64,000 nucleotides of DNA. It comes from Sympetrum striolatum (Eukaryota; Arthropoda; Insecta; Odonata; Libellulidae). Of this stretch, positions 58,230 through 64,000 are shown piece by piece; position 1 is the first letter of the stretch, and every line of letters starts with the position of its first letter. A program made the position numbers and the translations under genes. The notes under the pieces are model-generated. The model searched no databases. It was not told the DNA's origin and saw nothing but the letters and a program-made list of their open reading frames with translations. The stretch is taken from positions 38,101,393 to 38,165,392 of the forward strand of contig OX388350.1 of assembly GCA_947579665.1 (NCBI GenBank), written 5' to 3'.

Positions 58230-59650
58230 CTCTCAACTGACTTCCTCTCCGCCGCTCGACTTCTCTTTTGTCCCCGATCGAGAGCGTCTTAGACCTATTC
58301 CTCTTAATAACTGGAAGCTGGGCGATGGTAAACAATTGATGCTGGGAGATCCCTCCTCGCTAGCGAAAAAAGCGACCTCGCGCGGAGTTTGAAGATGAAA
58401 AGAAACTTTGTTGCTCTCCCGTTTCCTCACGAGGAAAGTTTTCTTCCTCCTCCACCACGACTGCCCTTCTTCAAACGCTCTTCTCTCCCCTCCGCCGCTC
58501 GGTTTTTAAGGTTACCCGCTCTCCCAGCTGGATCGTCGGCGGAACACCGGTTATATCACCGCAGGCGATGGGGGATCGCGCGGTCTTTAAAACCCGCTCC
58601 CCGGAGAACTTCCCGAGCCGATCCAAACAACGCTCTCGCAGCGCCGTCGAGTCGGGGCCCGCGGCGGCTTGAACTCCCGCAGATCTCCGCGACTTCGGCA
58701 CCCTCCCCCGCTCTCGTACAACACTCGGAAACAAAAGGGACCACTCGGACTCCCCGAGAACAATCACCCAACTTCGCAGATGCTGGAAAGAGAGGCGGGT
58801 GAGTCACCGACCTCCTCGGATGACCCGATGACGGAACAAAACTTTTCCGGGCGATGAAAGAACCGCCACCACAAAGACCGCGGGAACAAAGCGACCAAGT
58901 TTCGGGTCGGTCTATTACATAAAAAAATCTAATATCGCACTTTCGCTCCCGGAAAATTTCCCAGAAAAAATCTCCCGGAAAAAAAGGTCGCCGGAGGCTT
59001 CGTGGGCCAATGGGAACTTTCCCTGCCGATAAACGAAAAGCACTCGTAAACTTTACGGGGGACAACTTCCAGAAAACTCGTATATTGAAGACCCGCCCTG
59101 AGAGGCACCACGAAGAGCGTATCCCAACTTGAAGGCGCACAACCTCTGGTCACACGCGTTATTTTCTCCGAGCAGACACGGTATTACGACTCCCGTAGCA
59201 ATTACCAATTGCTTTTGCGTCTGACTGGTTGGGAAAACTCCGGATCTGTTGGTCACAGCACGAATTCACTAGTGGAGCACGCGGAAGACGAGTTGTCGGC
59301 ACGAAGGCGCTGTATCACCGAACGATACGCATCTGATCTCTCGCGCAACTTGCCTTGACGGTTCTCGCCAAGCGACTGAAGGGCGACCGCCAGAGCAGCT
59401 TCGTACGATCTCGGAGAGCAGACGAAGCGACGCCGGCGCGGGCACATGGCAACGATCCGAGCATCCCTTTGAGAGAGTCGAGCGCCAAGACATTATCCCG
59501 CCTTTTCTCCCTCTTTCGCATGAGTAGGGGATAAAAAACGCGGTGACAAAGTCTCGATGCTGCGTGGGTGGGTTTTTCGTTCCCTCGCCCCCCTGTGGAG
59601 TGTGTGGGAAGGTCCGGGAAGTTTGGATTACAGCTGACCGTCACAACACA
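58230..59650. promoter_or_regulatory. Major CpG island, candidate promoter/5' exon region
   Basis: The strongest island in the window: about 1.4 kb; for example 58621-58680 counts 42 G+C in 60 bases with ten CpG, against roughly 35% G+C in the surroundings. It has more overlapping frames (62-194 codons, both strands) than anywhere else, none with a recognised domain. A plus-strand GTGAGT at 58799 after AGAGGCGG is a fair splice donor match. On the minus strand TTTTTTATCC (59529-59538) is a weak TATA-like word. In insects such islands often mark transcription starts of housekeeping or developmental genes. Orientation and gene identity cannot be told from this window; the gene body may lie outside it. 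Confidence 0.45.
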
Positions 59651-60000
59651 CGCCCCCTTGTATTGTACGTACTTGCGAGCATTTTTAATAATTTGCCGAA
59701 TGCTTGATATGATTCGGGTGTACAGACGTCCCGGATTTTGAGCATTACACCCGGTGTCCCGATGAACATTTTCGGAACGCCCTAATGCCCTGGTTATTTG
59801 AGAATTCTCCACTATATCAGCTTCCATTGATCAGCAGGTATTTTTATCACTCATGTGTTTGTTCATCAATAAATATGGATATGAATGCTAGTAATCCATA
59901 AATCGTTGTTTTACATACGTAAACCTGCCTTGTATTTTGTGGTAATGTCTTTAAAAGCTTGTAAAATTTCTTTTTGCCTAATTTAATTTCTTTTATGATA

Positions 60001-60076
60001 GGTGAGGAGGGAAATAACTTAGCAAAATTCCACAGGATATATACATATGTTTTTGCTAAGTTATTTCCCTCCTCAT
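60001..60076. repeat. Near-perfect inverted repeat (25-bp arms)
   Basis: TGAGGAGGGAAATAACTTAG onward (60003-60027) has an exact inverted partner (60052-60076) ending TTATTTCCCTCCTCA, with a 24-bp loop. Perfect arms imply recent origin or selection. An 82-codon minus frame covers the structure but has no known domain. Confidence 0.85.
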
Positions 60077-60361
60077 CTAGGATGGAATTCCTCAAAGTAA
60101 CGGCTTCGTCGATTGATTTCTTTTATGATTATTTTCCAACTTCTATCTAGGTACAAATATAAAATATTATGTACTTTATTGCTTTTCGTTAAAATAATAT
60201 TTTTTAAGAATCAATACATGAGAAAATAGTGATTTATTAATTTTTTCTTATGGTTGTATAGTAATCTCTTCCATCTGTATCTATGTACTATTGAATTCAT
60301 GACGAGCCAAACCTAGCTCAAAAGGATAAAGTTGCTTATACTTTAAATTATATTGACTTGA

Positions 60362-60510
60362 CTTGTATTTTATTTATATGCTGGGGTAGGTGAGGCGCAG
60401 TCGCCCCCTCTTCCCCTACCCCAGCAGCTCTCCAAGTTATTACATAGTTATTACAATGTATTTCCTTAAGTCAAGTACAAATAAATAAACAAATAAATAA
60501 ATATTGGATT
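60362..60510 (+). mobile_element. Probable LINE 3' end with nested hairpin
   Basis: GCTGGGGTAGG (60380-60390) and CCTACCCCAGC (60415-60425) are perfect 11-bp inverted arms enclosing a second hairpin GGCG-CAGT-CGCC (60394-60405). The tail CAAATAAATAAACAAATAAA ends near 60504. Layout resembles the 38.6- and 23.4-kb 3' ends; no coding part seen upstream. Confidence 0.5.
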
Positions 60511-61074
60511 ATATTGTAGTCATAGAATTTATAATTTGAAAATGAAGAAATGGAAGCATCCCCAAGACTTTTTAAGACTATCGACCTCTCAGTTCAATTT
60601 GATCTGATTTATCAAATCACAAAATTCTTAATCCGCGGTCCAAGATCAGGTTTTGTCTTCACCATATTCCGTATTCTTGTAAGTAGAGTTAAGTACGTAA
60701 AACTTAGAGATGGGGCAGACACGAGATTCGATCAATTGCAATAAGTGAATAAATGTGAAAGAAAAGTTGTTGATTGAAGCATTTACGAAATAATTATTAC
60801 AAAAAAGTCTCAGGGAGCAACGCAGCAGGATTACTATATACAGAAGCAATAATATATCCCTGAAACTAGCAACCCAAACGTTTCCCCAAATTATCAGGTT
60901 AACTTTCAAATAATTTTATTGGCAAATCCCAGAAAAGGTATTGGAAACTATCAAAATTTATAATCATATTTTTCTCTTCATTAAGAAAAGAATCATTCTT
61001 TTCATGGTGAATTCTAATATGAATCACGAAACATATCGATTACGTCATTTGTATACCCGTGACTGTGCTGGAGA
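60511..61074. other. No recognised feature
   Basis: AT-rich with unremarkable 64- and 87-codon opposed frames. Confidence 0.3.
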
Positions 61075-61478
61075 TCTACATACATGAATGTTCTACCTTT
61101 CGGTAAGTTCATGTGCATCAAATATGCCTGTAAACCACTAGCAAGAAAATGTATCCAACGCCTAACCGTTTTTCTCCATCCACACTTATTGTTAACTTAG
61201 TTTCCTTGGTGAACCTCGTTAATTTAGTTTTACTCTCATCAATTTTCATTCAAAACTCCCTTGCTTTTTCGTAAAGTGATTCCCCCTTGTCTTACCTCTC
61301 TTTCAATACAGACCATTCCCATTTATTGAAATTTATTAACCCTTTTCGGAATCACACACAATAGCTTTATCGTCAGTTTACCTTACAGACTTCACTACTC
61401 CACCAACTTTCACTCCCGAATCTACTTCTTCCCAAGCTTCATTCACCATTTCCTCTGCATATACATAAAAAGCAATGG
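61075..61478 (-). mobile_element. LINE family A fragment: RT palm fused to 3' UTR by internal deletion
   Basis: Minus strand: FYVYAEEMVNEAWEEVDSGV then KVGGVVKSVR, a stop, and TDDKAIVCDSEKG. The catalytic YxDD box has its tyrosine codon changed to a stop (61378-61380; TDD at 61369-61377). MKIDESKTKLTRFTKETK, LTISVDGEK and RLGVG follow, then the sequence jumps directly to the 3' motif (GCACATGAACTTACCGAAAG; GTAGAACATTCATGTATG; about 61081-61120). The VWRRMEK and C-terminal segments present in other copies are deleted. It borders the tandem-core element at 61495. Confidence 0.75.
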
Positions 61479-61712
61479 ACATCTATTTACAATTAAAAAA
61501 AAATCTGATGTGGCCAGCACATGACTTTCTCCATATATAAGATGTAAATATTTATTTACGACAGTAATTTCGAACTCAATATTCCATCTAAACTTTGAAG
61601 ATGAGTAATTAATTTATATATTATTACCTTTTACGTCTCAAACATTATAAATAATGTTTTTCGGGACATTTACGATGAAAAACGATGAAGTAGCATTTTG
61701 CCCCAGGGCCCA

Positions 61713-62356
61713 GAGCGCCCACAACGTACATAATCAGCAACTTCCGGTTTATCAGTATTTCACAAATAACTCCTACACAATTAGTGATACAAAAATATGT
61801 TTCATACAAAAGTCATAGTAAATTACATTTTCTAGAACTTGTATAAATAATAGTATATACCTAAATATCATATTTATGGAGATATTTTGAAAACCGGAAA
61901 TGGGCTTTGAAGAATGAAGCTCGACTTCCGGTCAACCGATTTACTTCAAAATCTAATCAACTCTAACAATACAAACCAAAATACTATACATGAAATTTGG
62001 TGTTGATCCAACAAACCGTTTTCATGTTAGAGCGCCCACAAAGTACATAATCAGCTACTTCCGTTTTATCAGTATTTCACGAATAACTCCTAATCAACTG
62101 GTGATACAAAAATATTTTAAATACAAAACTTATAGTAAAACACTTTATCTAAAATTTTTATTGGGTATACAATACACCTATATATCATATTTATGGAGAT
62201 ATTTTGAAAACCGGAAATGAGCTTTGATGAATGAAGCTCGACTTCCGGTTTACCGATTTACTTGAAAAACTAATCAACTATGACAGCACACATCACAGTG
62301 CTATATATGTATTTTGGTATTGATACGACTAACAGTTTTCACGTTAGAGCGCCCAC
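61713..62356 (-). repeat. 317-bp tandem units
   Basis: GAGCGCCCAC occurs at 61713, 62030 and 62347, exactly 317 bp apart twice. Each full unit has a TATCAGTATTTCAC block, an ATACAAAAATAT block, TATTTATGGAGATATTTTGA and AAAACCGGAAATG, a CTCGACTTCCGGT block and ACTAATCAACT-like sequence. Confidence 0.9.
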
Positions 62357-62358
62357 TG

Positions 62359-62365
62359 TCACACA

Positions 62366-62428
<63 letters not shown>

Positions 62429-62432
62429 ACAG
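62359..62432. repeat. (CA)n microsatellite
   Basis: About 74 bp of CA repeats with two CATA interruptions, at the element position where the left copy has GTCT repeats. Chance VCVCVC/THTHTH peptides here are artefacts. Confidence 0.95.
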
Positions 62433-62563
62433 ACATCATTCCGAAAATGGTCAAATCGTGTTCTAGGGACCCCAAAACATGTATTTCCGTTGAAATCTCG
62501 AAGTCGAATTTTTTCATGAAAACAATACTTTCTCTATACTTCGTATATGGAGAAAGTAAAAAT

Positions 62564-64000
62564 GTTATTGAGACTGCATCAGCATCGTCATTGCCTCCCA
62601 TAGAACTAGTTACACCGATCGAATTAAATCCCCTACTGCTTATCCGTTCGTGATCCGTAACATGGGTCTATGATAAAAATACGGGGGCCAACTCATGCCG
62701 ATCGCAGTGTGGGTGGTATTTTTCCCTCAGTTCCATCGAAAGCACGTGGAAAGGAAAGTTTTGACAGTAGCTGAGAGTGGCTTTTTAAGCATTCCGCTTG
62801 CTATACAGGATATGGGCCTTTGTCGGCCAGTTTTTTCTTTCTTCGTGGTGAATGGTGACGTGAACAGAATTCCGAATCCTCCCAAGGAGTCCTTTACCCC
62901 GAATAGGAATGCAGCCTTACACGATATGAAAACCTAAATAATGTTATGGAATATTGATCAAATATTTATATAAGTGATTATCAGTAAATACTTCCGGATA
63001 CTTCGCAATATTCCTACACCTTACTAATCGTGTAGTATAAGAATACAAAAGCACAATGAAATTGTTGTTAGCACGCAAAAGTATTCCCTAAGTGATACAA
63101 AAGAGATCAGCAGAGATGAGTAAGAGAGAGGGACGGTAACAAAATACTGTAGAAGACGTTTAGAAAGAAGATAGCGTATATACTCATGTATACATATTGT
63201 TTACGAAATTATTTAATACTTAATTATATAAATAAGTTATATTTCCATCGTGGGAGATTTGCCTGTTCACCCTAAACCCCTAAAGGAAATATAGTGTGTC
63301 GTAATCTTTATGGCGATCGATAGAACTGCTCTTTGAAACTAAACCAACAAAATTATTCTATCAATCGCCATGAATATCATGTTAAACCATATGAAGGGTA
63401 TGTAGGTAAATTCCCCACCATCATAATATAACTTACTATTACATACATTAACTATTTTTTTATGTATCTAAGTATCAAATAATTTCGTAAAAAATACGTG
63501 TAACCATCTTGAATATATTTATACTGATTGATAAATTCTCTATCAAACTTTATGACCGTTCTAAATGATCCATGCAAGCAGAAAAGCTCGCCGATTTTTT
63601 CAAAAATGTCGAAATTTTAAAAGTAAATATAGTTTTCATTGAGCTAAAGCTTTGCAAGCACAAATAATTATGTCTATTTTCAGTTTAATTGCCTTGATAC
63701 ATGGTACTTCGCTCGATAATGTTGCAGCTACTACCAAAGTCTTAACTTTTATTTCAATGTCAAAGAGAAAAATTTTTATTTTATTAAAAATATTTCAAGT
63801 ACGCTATAACTAATAAACAATTATGTCCACTGTATGAATAAAATGGAATAAAGATGTCATCTATGTATATTAATATATGGAATAGCCTTTTAGGTACAAT
63901 TAAATGATGTGAAACAAAAACAGTTTTACGGAATCCCATTTAAAGTCATTTCGACTTTTTAACTTTTTCCTTTAACGCAGTGAATTTCCCTTTCAAATGC
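62564..64000. other. No recognised gene; one short inverted repeat
   Basis: TTATGGCGATCGATAGAA (63308-63325) pairs with 63357-63374 at 16 of 18 positions across a 31-bp loop. An 80-codon plus frame (62695-62937) has no recognised domain. The remainder is AT-rich. Confidence 0.4.

Larger units (their letters stand above)
61495..62563 (-). mobile_element. Tandem-core interspersed element, right copy (inverted relative to 513-1391)
   Basis: Read on the minus strand it starts with the 31-bp palindrome (62557-62527), then ATTTCAACGGAAAT and TTTTGGGG, a TG microsatellite (62432-62359), GTGGGCGCTCTA, 317-bp tandem units, and ends CATGTG-CTGGC-CACATCAG plus a T run (61517-61495). All boundary blocks match the left copy. 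The core differs: 317-bp units instead of 178-bp units. It is not bracketed by the piggyBac-like ends, which shows the two elements are independent families. Confidence 0.8.

Noticed and set aside
58556..59140. 194-codon minus-strand frame in the CpG island, the longest in the window
   Set aside because: Opposed and overlapping frames of similar length fill the whole island, there is no recognisable domain, and high G+C lowers stop frequency. Treated as compositional.
62280..62601. Peptides with TH or VC repeats
   Set aside because: Translation of the CA microsatellite, not genes.

Overview
This window reads as AT-rich, repeat-laden, non-coding nuclear DNA of an arthropod, most likely an insect. 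The evidence is the kind of debris it holds: several degraded non-LTR retrotransposon (LINE) C-termini of the type common in insect genomes, pogo/Tigger-like and piggyBac-like non-autonomous DNA transposons, long simple repeats, and no compact operons, ribosome binding sites or long open frames. No open reading frame here (the longest is 194 codons) has a recognisable host protein domain. I therefore call no protein-coding host gene; most short frames are chance ORFs. The window is best explained as intergenic or long-intron sequence.

Layout. 0-2 kb holds a piggyBac-like element (TTAA ends at 273 and 1915) with a second, tandem-repeat-cored element nested inside it (about 513-1391). A second copy of that nested element lies in the opposite orientation near the other end of the window (about 61495-62563). 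From 3.9 to 9.4 kb there are pogo-like ends, LINE tails, a complete 353-bp Tigger-like MITE and a 128-bp minisatellite. From 9.4 to 17 kb, GC-richer islands alternate with repeats. Between 14.5 and 20 kb lie foldback structures carrying motifs that resemble the hammerhead ribozyme cores known from Penelope-like elements. From 26.7 to 33.4 kb there are LINE pieces from two families and a tRNA-like sequence inside a foldback. From 37.2 to 38.8 kb there are two more LINE tails. At 42.5-43.0 kb there is a TA-flanked MITE. From 43 to 56 kb the sequence is mainly AT-rich and anonymous, with scattered CpG-bearing islands. At 56.8 kb there is a second Tigger-like MITE, and at 58.2-59.7 kb the strongest CpG island, the best promoter candidate in the window.

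How it fits together. Seven pieces of one LINE family (4.1, 6.3, 17.0, 17.3, 30.1, 32.6 and 61.1 kb) share coding motifs or a 3' untranslated motif. Six loci share a hammerhead-like motif (CTGANGA, short stem, GAAACC). The islands are the only parts likely to be under host constraint. All of this was read by eye; no database or folding search was run, so family names are recognition-level calls.
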